Part shown: piece after piece, positions 1 through 9,763 of the stretch
Numbering within the stretch: position 1 is the first letter of the stretch
How the letters are laid out: every line of letters starts with the position of its first letter
DNA from: Salinispora oceanensis
GTDB lineage: Bacteria > Actinomycetota > Actinomycetes > Mycobacteriales > Micromonosporaceae
Assembly: GCF_000383575.1 (NCBI RefSeq)
Contig: NZ_KB911579.1
Coordinates: 3,684,575 to 3,748,574 of the forward strand
Direction of reading: 5' to 3'
DNA length: 64,000 nt
Program-made: the position numbers and the translations under genes
Notes under the pieces: generated by a model
What the model was told of the DNA's origin: nothing
The model's input: the letters and a program-made list of their open reading frames with translations, nothing else
The model's database searches: none

Positions 1-190
1 TGGGCACCGTGCTCCGGCGGGCCGGACCAGGGATCGACCGGTGAGGACATGACAACGCCTCCAGGCGAGGGTGCTGGCGGCTGATGCTAGCCGGTCGGGG
101 ACCCGGGCCACGGGACCGACCCCCGCCGGCCAGAGACGAATCGCGGTGGCCGCCCGAGGGCGGCCACCGCGATCATGGGGAAGGGGCAGG
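1..190. other. left-edge non-coding stretch
   Basis: No convincing gene is seen here. Open frames in this stretch are reverse shadows of the downstream beta-oxidation gene or GC-driven. The only clear structure is the terminator hairpin at 140-173. The feature to the left of the window is not visible. Confidence 0.5.
140..173 (-). terminator. hairpin terminator after fadB
   Basis: Arms at 140-154 and 159-173 are perfect reverse complements (15 bp) with a 4-nt CGAG loop. The hairpin starts 17 nt beyond the fadB stop codon on the minus strand. A T-rich tail is weak, as is usual for GC-rich actinomycetes. Confidence 0.75.
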
Positions 191-2257
191 TCAGGCCGGG
201 AGGCTGGCGACACCGGCCGGCAGGAACCGCTTGCCGGTGACCCGTTCGGTGGTGCCGGAGCGGTCCAGGTACGGCGTGATGCCGCCCAGGTGGAACGGCC
301 AGCCGGCGCCCAGGATCAGGCACAGGTCGATGTCCTGCGCCTCGGCGACCACGCCCTCGTCGAGCATCAGCTGGATCTCCTGCGCCAGCGCGTCGAGTGC
401 GTTCTGCCGGACCTGCTCGGCGGTGAGCGGTTGGTCGCCGACCACCAGCAGGTTGGCCACCTCGGCGTTGATCTCGTCATCGATGACAATCGGTTTGCCG
501 GCCTCGGCGATCCGCTTGAGGTTCTCGCTGACCCCGAAGCGGTCCGGGAAGGCCGCGTGCAGGATGCCACCGACGTGGTGCGCCACCGCCGGCCCGACCA
601 GCTGCAGCAACGCCAGTGGGCGCATCGGCAGGCCCAGCGGATCGAGCGCGTTGTTCGCCACCTCCAGCGGGGTGCCGGCGTCCACCGCGGCGAACACCGT
701 GCCCAGGAAACGGGTCAGCAGCCGGTTGACCACGAACGCGGGAGCGTCCTTCACCAGCACGCTCGACTTTTTCAGCTGCCTGCCGACCGCGAAGGCGGTG
801 GCCAGGGTGGCGTCGTCGGTCCGCTCGCCGCGGACGATCTCCAGCAGCGGGAGCACGGCGACCGGGTTGAAGAAGTGGAAGCCGACCACCCGCTCCGGGT
901 GCTCGAGGTCCGCGGCCATCGCCGTCACCGACAGCGACGACGTGTTGGTGGCCAGCACCGCCTCGGGCTTGACGATCTTCTCCAGCTCGGCCCAGACCTG
1001 CTTCTTGACGTTGAGGTCCTCAAAGACGGCCTCGATGACGAAGTCCGCGTCGGCGAAGACGGACTTGTCGACCGATCCGCTCACCAGGCCGTACAGCTTG
1101 GCGGCGGTGCCCTTGTCCATCCGGCCCTTGCTGACCGACTTCTCGATCTGTTCGTGCACATAGGCCACGCCCTTGTCGACCCGGGCCTGGTCCAGGTCGG
1201 TCAGGACGACCGGCACCTGGAGACGGCGGGCGAACAGGAGCGCGAGCTGGCTGGCCATCAGGCCGGCGCCGACGATGCCGACCTTGGTCACCGGCCGGGC
1301 CAGGTCCCGGTCGGGCGCCCCGGCCGGACGCTTGGCCCGCCGCTGCACCAGGTCGAACGCGTAGAGGCCGCTGCGCAGCTCCGGTGAGAAGACCAGATCG
1401 GCCAGGGCCTCGTCCTCGGCGGCGGTGCCGGCGGCGAAGTCCGCCTCCTTGGCCAGGCCGAGTAGTTCCAGGGCCCGGTTGGCGGAGGGGACGGCGCCGT
1501 GCAGGCGGGCTTCCAGGGTCTGCTTGGCGAAGAAGAGGACGCCGTCCCACATCTCCCGGTCGACCTCGGGCCGGGTCACGGTGTGCTCGCCGCGGACCAC
1601 ACCGGCGGCCCACTCCAGGGACCGCTCGAGGAAGTCCGCCGGCTCCAGCAGGACATCCGCGAGGCCCATCTCCGCCGCCTGCTTCGGCTTGAGCATCTTG
1701 TTCTGCATCAGCGGGTTCTGGATGATCACCTGGGTCGCCGCCGGGATGCCGACCAGGTTCGGCAGCAGCTGGGTGCCGCCCCAGCCCGGGATGATACCGA
1801 GCGAGACCTCGGGCAGGGCGAGGGCCGCCGCGCCGGCCGACAGCGTCCGGTAGTGGCAGTGCAGGGCCAGCTCCAGGCCGCCGCCCATGGCCGCGCCGTT
1901 GACGAAGGCGAAGGTCGGAACGTCGCTGTCCTTGAGCCGGGCGAAGACCCGGTGGCCGAGCTGCCCGATCTCCAGCGCCTGTGCGCGGTCGGTGAGCAGC
2001 GGTAGGCCGGTGAGGTCCGCTCCGACGCAGAAGATGTAGGGCTTACCGGTCACCGCGACGAACGCCGGCTTCGCCGCGTGGGCTGCCGTGATCGCCTCGT
2101 CCAGGCTGGTCAGACCGCCGGGCCCGAGGGTGTTCGGCTTCTTGTGGTCGAAGCCGTTGTCCAGCGTGATCAGGGCGGCGGGGCGGTCCAGGCCCGGTAC
2201 GTCCACCAGGCGCAGCAAGGCCTTGGTGACGACCTCGTTCGGTGCCGCGATGCTCAC
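191..2257 (-). CDS. fadB: multifunctional enoyl-CoA hydratase / 3-hydroxyacyl-CoA dehydrogenase
   Basis: This is the alpha-subunit type fatty acid oxidation enzyme, which hydrates enoyl-CoA and then oxidises 3-hydroxyacyl-CoA with NAD+. The 688-residue protein starts with a crotonase domain (GADLTG and the oxyanion-hole region GAAMGGGLELAL). From about residue 324 it has a Rossmann domain (KVGIVGAGLMASQ), followed by the 3-hydroxyacyl-CoA dehydrogenase C-terminal domains (FHFFNPV). The GTG start at 2257 is preferred over an upstream ATG because a strong GGAGGAGG site lies just before it and homology starts there. It follows the thiolase gene by 55 nt on the same strand, so the two are probably co-transcribed. 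Both activities needed for two steps of beta-oxidation are intact. Confidence 0.93.
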   Translation of the reverse strand: MSIAAPNEVVTKALLRLVDVPGLDRPAALITLDNGFDHKKPNTLGPGGLTSLDEAITAAHAAKPAFVAVTGKPYIFCVGADLTGLPLLTDRAQALEIGQLGHRVFARLKDSDVPTFAFVNGAAMGGGLELALHCHYRTLSAGAAALALPEVSLGIIPGWGGTQLLPNLVGIPAATQVIIQNPLMQNKMLKPKQAAEMGLADVLLEPADFLERSLEWAAGVVRGEHTVTRPEVDREMWDGVLFFAKQTLEARLHGAVPSANRALELLGLAKEADFAAGTAAEDEALADLVFSPELRSGLYAFDLVQRRAKRPAGAPDRDLARPVTKVGIVGAGLMASQLALLFARRLQVPVVLTDLDQARVDKGVAYVHEQIEKSVSKGRMDKGTAAKLYGLVSGSVDKSVFADADFVIEAVFEDLNVKKQVWAELEKIVKPEAVLATNTSSLSVTAMAADLEHPERVVGFHFFNPVAVLPLLEIVRGERTDDATLATAFAVGRQLKKSSVLVKDAPAFVVNRLLTRFLGTVFAAVDAGTPLEVANNALDPLGLPMRPLALLQLVGPAVAHHVGGILHAAFPDRFGVSENLKRIAEAGKPIVIDDEINAEVANLLVVGDQPLTAEQVRQNALDALAQEIQLMLDEGVVAEAQDIDLCLILGAGWPFHLGGITPYLDRSGTTERVTGKRFLPAGVASLPA

Positions 2258-2312
2258 TGTGCCTCCTCCGTTCGGGACTGCGGGACGCACTGGCTCGACC
2301 CGTTGCTCGCGC

Positions 2313-3509
2313 TCACTTGGCTCCACCCTCCCAGTGCGGGTTCTCCCAGATCACGGTGCCGCCCATGCCGATGCCGATGCACATGGCGGTGAGGCCGTAG
2401 CGGACCTCCGGGTGCTCGGCGAAGTGCCGGGCGAGCTGGGTCATCAGCCGGACGCCGGAGGAGGCGAGCGGGTGGCCGATGGCGATCGCGCCGCCCCACG
2501 GGTTGACCCGCGGGTCGTCGTCGGCGATGCCGAAGTGGTCGAGGAAGGCGAGCACCTGGACCGCGAAGGCCTCGTTCAGCTCGAACAGGCCGATGTCGTC
2601 GATGGTCAGGCCGGCGATGCGCAGCGCCTTCTCGGTCGACGGGATCGGGCCGATCCCCATCACCTCGGGCTCGACGCCGACGAAGCCGTAGGAGACCAGC
2701 CGCATCGCGACCGGCAGACCCAGCTCCCGCGCGGTCTCCTCGGCGACGAGCAGGCTCGCCGTGGCGCCGTCGTTCAGCCCCGCCGCGTTACCGGCGGTGA
2801 CCTTGCCGTGTGGGCGGAACGGCGTCTTGAGGGTGGCGAGCTTCTCCATCGAGGTGTCCCGCGGCGCCTCGTCCACGGTGGCCAGACCCCAGCCGGTCTC
2901 CGGGTCCCGGATCGCCACCGGCACCAGGTCGTCCTGGAGTTTGCCGTTGGCGTACGCCTTGGCGGTCTTCTGCTGGGAGGCGAGCGCGAACGCGTCGGTG
3001 CGCTCCTTGGTGATGTGCGGTACCCGGTCGTGCAGGTTCTCCGCGGTGGCGCCCATGACCAGGGCGGACTGGTCAACCAGTCGCTCCGCGACGATCCGCG
3101 GGTTGGGGTCGACTCCCTCGCCCATCGGGTGGCGGCCCATGTGCTCGACCCCACCGGCGATGGCGACGTCGTACGCGCCCATGGCGATGCCGCCGGCGAC
3201 CGTGGTCACCGCGGTCATCGCGCCCGCGCACATCCGGTCGATGGCGAAGCCGGGCACGGTCTTGGGGAGGCCGGCCAGGAGCGCGGCGGTCCGGCCGATG
3301 GTCAGGCCCTGGTCGCCGATCTGGGTGGTGGCGGCGACGGCGACCTCCTCGACCCGCTCCGGCGGCAGCTGCGGGTTGCGGCGCAGCAGCTCGCGGATGC
3401 AGCGGATCACCAGGTCGTCGGCGCGGGTGTTGGCGTACATGCCCCCCGCTTTGCCGAACGGGGTGCGGACGCCGTCAACGAAGACGACATCCCGAACTTC
3501 ACGGGGCAC
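2313..3509 (-). CDS. fadA: acetyl-CoA C-acyltransferase (thiolase)
   Basis: This is a degradative thiolase that cleaves 3-ketoacyl-CoA to acetyl-CoA and a shortened acyl-CoA. The 398 residues match the family length. The nucleophilic Cys sits in IDRMCAGAM, the GHP triad in GGAIAIGHPLASSG, and the second catalytic Cys in MCIGIGMGG near the C-terminus. It starts with GTG after an AGGAGG site. It is the first gene of the fadA-fadB pair, and together they form a trifunctional beta-oxidation complex. A TACT-N4-AGTA dyad lies 46 nt upstream and may be the operator. Confidence 0.94.
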   Translation of the reverse strand: MPREVRDVVFVDGVRTPFGKAGGMYANTRADDLVIRCIRELLRRNPQLPPERVEEVAVAATTQIGDQGLTIGRTAALLAGLPKTVPGFAIDRMCAGAMTAVTTVAGGIAMGAYDVAIAGGVEHMGRHPMGEGVDPNPRIVAERLVDQSALVMGATAENLHDRVPHITKERTDAFALASQQKTAKAYANGKLQDDLVPVAIRDPETGWGLATVDEAPRDTSMEKLATLKTPFRPHGKVTAGNAAGLNDGATASLLVAEETARELGLPVAMRLVSYGFVGVEPEVMGIGPIPSTEKALRIAGLTIDDIGLFELNEAFAVQVLAFLDHFGIADDDPRVNPWGGAIAIGHPLASSGVRLMTQLARHFAEHPEVRYGLTAMCIGIGMGGTVIWENPHWEGGAK

Positions 3510-3554
3510 TTGAGCCTCCTAGCCGGTTAGCCGGACTGGCGTTTTCTCGGATGC

Positions 3555-3566
3555 TACTTGTCAGTA
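3555..3566. promoter_or_regulatory. candidate operator upstream of fadA
   Basis: The sequence TACTTGTCAGTA is an inverted repeat (TACT-N4-AGTA) in the 104-nt gap between the RNase D stop and the fadA start. Its position, 46-57 nt before the fadA GTG, fits a repressor site for a fatty-acid responsive regulator. The regulator is not identified, so this is inference from symmetry and placement. Confidence 0.35.
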
Positions 3567-3613
3567 ACCAACTGGAGTACCACCCCCTGTGTGGCCCAGC
3601 CCACATCCGTGGC

Positions 3614-4969
3614 TCAGGTTGCGGCCGGCGGTGGGCCGACCAGGGCCCGGGTCAGGTCTGACTGCAGCAGCGTGATCTGCCACTCGCGCGCACCCAGGCC
3701 CCGCAGGGTCTCCGCCACGGTGGCCTCGGTGATCTCCTCGGGCGGGACCCAGGCGAGGCGGCGAATCGAGTCCGGGGCGATCAGGTTCTCCGGTGGCAGG
3801 GTGTGCGCGCCGGCGGTCCCGACGACCACCTCCCGACAGCGGGTCAGCCGGGCCGCCGCGACCGGGTCCCGCTCGGCCCACCGGTGCGGCGGCGGCGGAC
3901 CCTCGACCGTCGGCGCGACCGGCAGCGCCTCCGCTGGCAACTCCCGGGCATCGTCCAACGCCGCCAACCAGGTACGGGCCAGCCGGCGTACCGAGCGACC
4001 GCCGAAGCCCGGCAGGGTCAGCAGCGTCTTCTCGTCCCGCGGATCCAGCTCGGCGGCGGCGACGATCGCCGAGTCCGGCAACACCCGTCCCGGCGCCGCG
4101 TCGCGGCGTGCCGCGATCTGATCCCGGGCGTACCACAGGGACCGCACCCGGGCCTGCGCCCGCGCCCCGCGGACCCGATGGATGCCCGAGGTTCGGCGCC
4201 AGGGGTCGGCGCGGACCCGGGGCGGGCGGGCGCCATTGCGGACCAGCGCGGCGAACTCCTCGGCCGCCCACTCGGCCTTGCCCTGCCGGGTCAACTCGGC
4301 GTCGAGCGCGTCCCGGAGCTCGACCAGCAGCTCCACGTCCAGGGCGGCGTAGGTCAGCCAGGACTCCGGTAGCGGCCGGCTCGACCAGTCCGCCGCCGAG
4401 TGGTGCTTCTCCAGGCTGAAGCCGAGCAGGTTCTCGGTCAGCGCGGCGAGCCCGACCCGCTCGAAGCCGGCGAGTCGGGCGGCCAGTTCGGTGTCGAAGA
4501 GCCGCCGTGGCCGCAGACCCAACTCGGCCAGGCAGGGAAGGTCCTGACTGGCCGCGTGGAGCACCCACTCGGCCTCGCCGATGGCCTCGTCCAGACTGGT
4601 CAGCTCCGGCAGTGGCAGCGGGTCGATCAGGGCGGTGCCGGCGCCGGCGCGGCGCAGCTGCACCAGGTACGCCCGCTGGCTGTACCGGTAGCCAGAGGCG
4701 CGTTCGGCGTCCAGCGCCACCGGGCCGGTGCCCTGGGCGAAGCGGGCCACGACCTCGGCCAACTCCGCCGGGGTGCTCACCGGCTGGGGGGTGCCCTCGC
4801 CGGGCGCGGTCAGCGGGGTGGGGCCGTCCTCGGCGTCGCGCCGGGTGGTAGCTGGGCCACCAGCGGTCGGGTCAACGTCCGTGTCCCCAGACCGGATTAA
4901 CGGCGGGTGCGGTGTGTCTCCCGTACGGTTTGCGGCAGCCCGACGGGGTAGGGGTGGTTCGTCGGTCAC
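3614..4969 (-). CDS. rnd: ribonuclease D family 3'-5' exonuclease with HRDC domain
   Basis: This is a DEDD-superfamily exoribonuclease of 451 residues. The first acidic motif is visible in VALDAERASGYRYSQRAYLVQ, a D-A-E variant of the usual D-x-E. The second motif is in the WVLHAASQDLPCLAEL region, and TYAALDVELL carries the later Asp. A helical HRDC nucleic-acid binding domain follows from about residue 250. The first 60 residues are Pro/Thr-rich and poorly conserved, so the GTG start at 4969 is a choice; a weak AGGG precedes it. The arrangement RNase D - DUF3000 - hemE is typical of actinobacteria. Its likely substrates are structured RNA precursors such as tRNA 3' ends. Confidence 0.88.
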   Translation of the reverse strand: MTDEPPLPRRAAANRTGDTPHPPLIRSGDTDVDPTAGGPATTRRDAEDGPTPLTAPGEGTPQPVSTPAELAEVVARFAQGTGPVALDAERASGYRYSQRAYLVQLRRAGAGTALIDPLPLPELTSLDEAIGEAEWVLHAASQDLPCLAELGLRPRRLFDTELAARLAGFERVGLAALTENLLGFSLEKHHSAADWSSRPLPESWLTYAALDVELLVELRDALDAELTRQGKAEWAAEEFAALVRNGARPPRVRADPWRRTSGIHRVRGARAQARVRSLWYARDQIAARRDAAPGRVLPDSAIVAAAELDPRDEKTLLTLPGFGGRSVRRLARTWLAALDDARELPAEALPVAPTVEGPPPPHRWAERDPVAAARLTRCREVVVGTAGAHTLPPENLIAPDSIRRLAWVPPEEITEATVAETLRGLGAREWQITLLQSDLTRALVGPPPAAT

Positions 4970-5129
4970 CCGACAACCCTATTGCGCTACCCGATCGGGC
5001 GGGGACAGCCGGTCCAGTGCGTGTCGGGAGTCGGCCGGTTTGGTTGAGCACACCGCGCAGGCGAAGCGTGCTGCCACGGATACGGTCCGTATGCCAGGTG
5101 TTCGTAGCAGTCGAACGGGGAGGCGGGGA

Positions 5130-5215
5130 GGCCGTGCCGGCGGGTGGCAGCGGCGTTCAGGCCGTGTCGGCGGGGCAGCGGCGTTCAGGCCGCGCCGGCG
5201 GGGCGGCGCTCGGGG
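5130..5215. repeat. short degenerate tandem repeat at the DUF3000 3' end
   Basis: Units of about 28-30 nt, each with a GGCCGTGCCGGCGGG-like core followed by CAGCGGCGTTCA, are repeated about three times across the DUF3000 stop codon. Copy number may vary between strains. No function is inferred. Confidence 0.4.
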
Positions 5216-5757
5216 AGTGCCGTCACCCCGGGCGGCGGGAGGCCGGCGGTCGAGGCGAGCAGGGTGCACCAGGCGTGCAGATGTGGCACGAGCTGGTCGT
5301 CCACCGGCGTCCAGGAGGCCCGGATCTCGACATCGCCGGCGGCGGGCGGCCCGGCCAGGTCACCGAATCGGGTCGACATGGTCTGCGTGACCGTCCCCCC
5401 GATCGCCCGGTGCCGGGCCTGCCGCACCTGGAGGGCATCGGTCAGCCAGGTCCAGCCGACCTCCGGTAGCAGCGGATCGGCGGCCAGGTCCACTTCGAGC
5501 TCGGCGGTGACGTACGTGACCAGTCGTAGCGTGCCCTGCCACGCCTCGTGCCCGGCGGGGTCGTGGAGGAGGATCAGGCGTCCGTCCGCCACCTCGTCGT
5601 CGTCCCGGAGGACGGTCGCGGCGAGCGCGAAGGCGAAGGGGGCCAGCCGTTGGGGGGCGCCAACCTCCTCCAGCCGGATCTCCGCCCGGGTGGTGGCCGA
5701 TCGTAGCCCGTCAACCGCGCGGGCGAACGTCTCCGGGAGCGCGGTCGGAGGGGTCAT
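5185..5757 (-). CDS. DUF3000 domain-containing protein
   Basis: This 190-residue protein belongs to an actinobacterial family of unknown function, usually encoded between an RNase D gene and hemE, as here. Recognisable family features are the N-terminal helix FARAVDGLRSATTRAEI, the acidic central part, and GWTWLTDAL in the C-terminal half. There is no signal peptide or membrane segment, so it is probably cytosolic. ATG at 5757 is taken as start; a GTG lies one codon upstream and no clear ribosome binding site distinguishes them. It is divergent from hemE, with a 160-nt shared upstream region. Function unknown. Confidence 0.85.
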   Translation of the reverse strand: MTPPTALPETFARAVDGLRSATTRAEIRLEEVGAPQRLAPFAFALAATVLRDDDEVADGRLILLHDPAGHEAWQGTLRLVTYVTAELEVDLAADPLLPEVGWTWLTDALQVRQARHRAIGGTVTQTMSTRFGDLAGPPAAGDVEIRASWTPVDDQLVPHLHAWCTLLASTAGLPPPGVTALPERRPAGAA

Positions 5758-5917
5758 CACTGAAGCGTAAGCGCCGCTGCCTCGGTCGATTCGGCGGCAC
5801 GCCGGGAACCGGAGCGGTGGCGACCGCTCCAGCCCAGAATGTCGCTTTCTCGGCGCGGATCACACGAAGTGACGGCGACGGCGGGGTGGGGCGGGCGGCG
5901 TGGCACGATGGGCGACG

Positions 5918-7015
5918 ATGAGCACCGACACCACGGGCGCAGCCGCCCGAGACGAGGGGCCTCGCCCCGGCGATCCGGCCGACTCCCCCTTCGTTCGGGC
6001 GTGCCGGCGTAAGCCCGGCCCGCACACTCCGGTCTGGTTCATGCGGCAGGCGGGCCGCTCACTCCCGGAGTACCGGAAGATCCGAGCGAACGTGGCGATG
6101 CTGGAGTCCTGTCGCCGGCCGGAACTGATCACCGAGATCACCCTCCAGCCGGTGCGCCGGCACGGGGTTGACGCGGCGATCCTCTTCAGCGACATCGTGG
6201 TGCCGGTCGCCGCCGCCGGGGTGGCGCTGGACATCGTCCCGGGCACCGGCCCGGTGGTAACCGATCCCGTCACCACCGCGGCGGACGTGGAGCGGATCCG
6301 GCTGATCAACCGCGACGATGTCCACTACGTGGACGAAGCGGTCCGGATGCTCGTCGGGGAGCTGGGCGCGACCCCGCTGATCGGCTTCGCCGGCGCCCCG
6401 TTCACCCTCGCCAGCTACCTCGTCGAGGGGGGCCCGTCGCGCAACCACACGAAGACCAAGGCCCTGATGTACGGCGATCCGGACCTGTGGCACGCCCTGG
6501 CCAGCCGGCTCGCCGAGGTGACGCTGGCGTTCCTGAAGGTGCAGATCGACGCCGGCGTCTCCGCCGTGCAGCTCTTCGACTCCTGGGCCGGTGCCCTCTC
6601 CGAGGCCGACTACCGCCGGTACGTGCTGCCGCACTCGCAGGCGGTCCTCGCCGGCCTCGCCGACGCCGGCGTTCCCCGGATCCACTTCGGGGTGGGCACC
6701 GGGGAGCTACTCACCGCGATGGGCGAGGCCGGTGCCGACGTGGTCGGCGTTGACTGGCGTACGCCGTTGGATGTCGCCAGCCGCCGGGTCGGCCCGCAGC
6801 GGGCAGTGCAGGGCAACCTGGATCCGTGCCTGCTGTTCGGCCCGTGGCCGGTGCTTGAGGCCGAGGTCCGGCGGGTACTGGCGCAGGGGCGTGCCGCGCC
6901 CGGGCACATCTTCAATCTTGGTCACGGAGTGCTGCCGGAGACCGATCCGGAGGTCTTGACCCGGTTGGTGGCCCTGGTCCATGAGTTGACCACGCACACA
7001 GACAGAAGGAGCTGA
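5918..7015 (+). CDS. hemE: uroporphyrinogen decarboxylase
   Basis: It converts uroporphyrinogen III to coproporphyrinogen III in haem synthesis. The 365-residue product carries the family signature [17 protein letters not shown] near the N-terminus, [18 protein letters not shown] around the active-site Asp, and [11 protein letters not shown] at the C-terminus. ATG at 5918 is preferred over one 18 nt upstream because it leaves a family-typical short leader. hemY follows after 5 nt and hemQ overlaps hemY, so the three form one transcription unit. This is the monoderm coproporphyrin-dependent route. Confidence 0.96.
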   Translation: MSTDTTGAAARDEGPRPGDPADSPFVRACRRKPGPHTPVWFMRQAGRSLPEYRKIRANVAMLESCRRPELITEITLQPVRRHGVDAAILFSDIVVPVAAAGVALDIVPGTGPVVTDPVTTAADVERIRLINRDDVHYVDEAVRMLVGELGATPLIGFAGAPFTLASYLVEGGPSRNHTKTKALMYGDPDLWHALASRLAEVTLAFLKVQIDAGVSAVQLFDSWAGALSEADYRRYVLPHSQAVLAGLADAGVPRIHFGVGTGELLTAMGEAGADVVGVDWRTPLDVASRRVGPQRAVQGNLDPCLLFGPWPVLEAEVRRVLAQGRAAPGHIFNLGHGVLPETDPEVLTRLVALVHELTTHTDRRS

Positions 7016-7020
7016 GGGGC

Positions 7021-8430
7021 ATGGCGACGCCGTGGCGGATCGCGGTGGTCGGCGGGGGCATCGCCGGCCTCGCCGCCGCCGTCCAGTTGCGGGATTACAC
7101 TCCCGCCGGCACCGAGGTGACGGTCTACGAGCGCGGCGACTCCCTCGGGGGCAAGCTGCGCACCGGCGAACTGGCCGGCGCTCCGGTGGAGTTCGGCGCG
7201 GAAGCGTTCCTGATGCGCGACTCCGGCGGTGGGGAGTCGGCCGCGGTAACCCTGATTCGCCGGGTCGGGCTGGCCGACGACATCGTCCACCCCACCGTCG
7301 GGCAGGCGGCGCTCCTGGTCGGCGGTGAGCTGCAGCCGTTGCCCCGAGGCACGCTGATCGGCGTCCCCGGGGACCTCGCGGCGGTGGCGGCGGTGGCCCG
7401 TCCGACGGGGGAGGCCGACGTGGACACTGGTCGGCCGTTGCTTCCCCCCGGCGCGGACATCACGGTCGGCGAGCTGGTTCGGGCCCGACTTGGCGACGAG
7501 GTCGTTGACCGGCTGGTCGAGCCGATGCTCGGCGGCGTCTACGCCGGCCGCGCCGACGACCTCTCCCTGGCCGCCACCATGCCCGCGCTGACCCGGGCCG
7601 CCCGGGTCGAACACACCCTGGTCGGCGCGGTCCGCGCGGCGCAGGCGGCGGCGCCGCGGGCACCCGGGAGCCCGTTCTTCGGCACCCTGGCCGGTGGCCT
7701 CAGCACCCTGGTTGAGGCTGCCGCGTCGACCAGCGGCGCCACGATTCGGCGGAACGCGACGGTCCGGGCGCTGACCCCGGCCGGCGCCGGCTGGCAGCTG
7801 ACCGTCGGCCCGAACGGCGACGCGGAGCAGGTCCACGCCGACGCCGTGGTGCTGGCGGTGCCGGCCCGGCCGGCGGGGCGACTGCTCGCCGAGGCCGCCC
7901 CGGCCGCGGCCGAGAACGTCGGCGACCTGGCCTACGCCAGCGTCGCCCTGGTCACCCTCGCGTTGCCGGCGACGGAGCTGCCCGAGCTCTCCGGCCTCCT
8001 GGTCCCGACCGGCGAGGGGCTGCTGATGAAGGCGTCCACCTTCTTCACCACCAAGTGGGGGCACCTGCGTCGGCCCGACGGGTTGACCCTGGTCCGCGCC
8101 TCGATCGGCCGGTACGGGGACGAGGCGCAGCTGCAGCGCCCCGACGGGGAACTCGTCGATACCGTGCACCGGGAGCTGTCGGCGGTACTCGGCGCCGAGC
8201 TTCCCGCGCCGGTCGCCACACACGTGCAGCGCTGGGGTGGGTCACTGCCGCAGTACGCGCCGGGCCACCTGGACCGGGTGGCGTCGGCGCGGGCGACGCT
8301 GCGGGCGCAGCGGCCAACCCTCGCGCTGGCGGGAGCCGGCTACGACGGCGTCGGGATTCCGGTCTGTATCCGTTCCGGCGCGGCGGCGGCCGACGAGATC
8401 ATCACTGCACTGAAGGGTTCCGGGATATGA
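7021..8430 (+). CDS. hemY: coproporphyrinogen III / protoporphyrinogen oxidase
   Basis: This FAD-dependent oxidase of 469 residues makes coproporphyrin III in the monoderm pathway (also named CgoX or HemG/HemY). The N-terminal dinucleotide-binding motif [17 protein letters not shown] and the flavin-binding C-terminus [19 protein letters not shown] are both present. An AAGGAGCTGAGGGG stretch overlapping the hemE stop gives a strong ribosome binding site. Its stop codon overlaps the hemQ start (ATGA), which predicts translational coupling. No truncation is seen. Confidence 0.95.
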   Translation: MATPWRIAVVGGGIAGLAAAVQLRDYTPAGTEVTVYERGDSLGGKLRTGELAGAPVEFGAEAFLMRDSGGGESAAVTLIRRVGLADDIVHPTVGQAALLVGGELQPLPRGTLIGVPGDLAAVAAVARPTGEADVDTGRPLLPPGADITVGELVRARLGDEVVDRLVEPMLGGVYAGRADDLSLAATMPALTRAARVEHTLVGAVRAAQAAAPRAPGSPFFGTLAGGLSTLVEAAASTSGATIRRNATVRALTPAGAGWQLTVGPNGDAEQVHADAVVLAVPARPAGRLLAEAAPAAAENVGDLAYASVALVTLALPATELPELSGLLVPTGEGLLMKASTFFTTKWGHLRRPDGLTLVRASIGRYGDEAQLQRPDGELVDTVHRELSAVLGAELPAPVATHVQRWGGSLPQYAPGHLDRVASARATLRAQRPTLALAGAGYDGVGIPVCIRSGAAAADEIITALKGSGI

Positions 8431-9128
8431 CCGAGCAGACCAACGCGGCCCGGCTGAACGAGCTGAACGCGACGATCCGGTACACGATGTGGTCGGTGTA
8501 TCGGGCGAACAACGCCCTGCCGTCACTACGCGAGAACGTCACCGCCGAGGTGACCGCCTTCTTCGACGAACTGGCCGGCGAGGACGTGACCATTCGGGGC
8601 ACCTACGACGTGGCGGGACTGCGCGCCGACGCCGACCTGATGATCTGGTGGCACTCCTCGTCGAGTGACGCGCTCCAGGACGCGTACCTGCGGTTCCGCC
8701 GTACCACGCTGGGGCGTTCGCTGACCCCGGTCTGGTCCCAGCTCGGGCTGCACCGGCCGGCGGAGTTCAACAAGAGCCACGTCCCGGCGTTCCTCGCCGG
8801 TGAGCAGGCCCGGGACTATCTCTGCGTGTACCCCTTCGTCCGCTCGTACGAGTGGTATCTGTTGCCGGATGCGGAGCGGCGGGAGCTGCTGGCCGAGCAC
8901 GGCGGGATGGCCCGCGGCTACCCCGACGTGCGGGCCAACACGGTCTCCTCGTTCGCCCTCGGCGACTACGAGTGGTTGCTCGCCTTCGAAGCCGACGAGC
9001 TGCACCGCATCGTTGACCTGATGCGGGACCTGCGGGCCTCCCGCGCCCGCCGGCACGTCCGGGAGGAGGTCCCGTTCTACACCGGCCGTCGCCGCGCGAT
9101 CGCCGACATCATCGCCAGCCTGCCCTGA
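8427..9128 (+). CDS. hemQ: coproheme decarboxylase (chlorite dismutase-like)
   Basis: HemQ carries out the last step of the coproporphyrin pathway, the peroxide-dependent decarboxylation of coproheme to haem b. The 233-residue product has the chlorite-dismutase fold signatures [10 protein letters not shown] near the N-terminus, [31 protein letters not shown], and the conserved KSYEWYLLP-like segment (here [17 protein letters not shown]). The start ATG overlaps the hemY stop in an ATGA quartet. An in-frame open frame extends far upstream, but the overlap start gives the family-typical N-terminus. The hemE-hemY-hemQ order without a ferrochelatase means CpfC must lie elsewhere. Confidence 0.95.
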   Translation: MTEQTNAARLNELNATIRYTMWSVYRANNALPSLRENVTAEVTAFFDELAGEDVTIRGTYDVAGLRADADLMIWWHSSSSDALQDAYLRFRRTTLGRSLTPVWSQLGLHRPAEFNKSHVPAFLAGEQARDYLCVYPFVRSYEWYLLPDAERRELLAEHGGMARGYPDVRANTVSSFALGDYEWLLAFEADELHRIVDLMRDLRASRARRHVREEVPFYTGRRRAIADIIASLP

Positions 9129-9140
9129 TCGTGGTGTCCT

Positions 9141-9221
9141 CCCCACCCGGCGGTACGGCAGCGGCCCGGCCGGTTCAGCCGTTCTGGCAGCCGAGGGGCA
9201 CCGGCTGACCGCCGGGTGGGG
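9141..9221. terminator. candidate bidirectional terminator between hemQ and the SnoaL-like gene
   Basis: Arms at 9141-9154 (CCCCACCCGGCGGT) and 9208-9221 are perfect reverse complements separated by 53 nt, in the convergent gap after hemQ. The long loop can fold internally. Placement fits a shared terminator, though the loop length makes this less certain. Confidence 0.45.
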
Positions 9222-9239
9222 GTGGGGCGTCCGGGGGAG

Positions 9240-9608
9240 TCAACCCGAGGTGGGCGTGGTGAACTCCGGCTGGTCGAGCACGCGCAGCCAGGACCCGTCG
9301 GGTTGGCGACGAACGACCTGCGCCCGAGCACCCGCGCCGTCGCTCGGCGGCGTCGAGGTGAGGGCGAGGTCGCCGCAGACCAGCGTGGGCAGCGGCGCTT
9401 CCGGGGTGAAGTGTGGCCGGTTGGCGAGCACCTTCTCCCACCGGGCTTGGATCGCCGCGCGCCCGACAGTCTGGTCGCCGGGCGGGTAGGCCATGACCGC
9501 GTCCGGTTCGTAGAGCGCGGCCACACCCGCGGCGTCGCCGGCGTTGGAGCGTTCGACGAACAGCCGGGTGAGGTCCTCGGGCTGCATGGCTTTCGTGCGG
9601 TCCGACAC
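9240..9608 (-). CDS. SnoaL/NTF2-like family protein
   Basis: This is a 122-residue protein with the cone-shaped NTF2-like fold pattern: a helical start (LTRLFVERSNAGDAAGVAALY), then EPDAVMAYPPG and a beta-rich C-terminus (ARAQVVRRQPDGSWLRVLD). Such proteins act as small-molecule isomerases, hydrolases or ligand carriers, and the sequence does not tell which. GTG at 9608 follows a GAGAGGAA site. It is divergent from a LysR-type regulator, which may control it. No signal peptide is present, so it is cytosolic. Confidence 0.75.
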   Translation of the reverse strand: MSDRTKAMQPEDLTRLFVERSNAGDAAGVAALYEPDAVMAYPPGDQTVGRAAIQARWEKVLANRPHFTPEAPLPTLVCGDLALTSTPPSDGAGARAQVVRRQPDGSWLRVLDQPEFTTPTSG

Positions 9609-9748
9609 GGTGTTCCTCTCGATGTCTTCTGCGGAACTAAGCGTTCATTCGATGTTTCTGCGGAGCGAAGCGTCTCGCTCGGCGCTTGCCCGCGAACCAA
9701 GCGTGCCTTCGGCGGCATCAGAAGTCCAACAGATGATTTTTATGAGAG

Positions 9749-9761
9749 CTAGAATCTCTAG
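9749..9761. promoter_or_regulatory. small palindrome overlapping the LysR gene 5' end
   Basis: CTAGA-ATC-TCTAG is a perfect 5-3-5 inverted repeat ending 2 nt before the ATG at 9764, in an unusually AT-rich patch. No Shine-Dalgarno sequence is visible before that ATG. It could be an autoregulatory operator, or part of a promoter for a leaderless mRNA. Confidence 0.4.
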
Positions 9762-9763
9762 TT

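Noticed and set aside
71-1387. Long forward-strand frame over the fadB gene
   Set aside because: It is a high-GC shadow of a gene read on the other strand and has poor codon bias and no motif.
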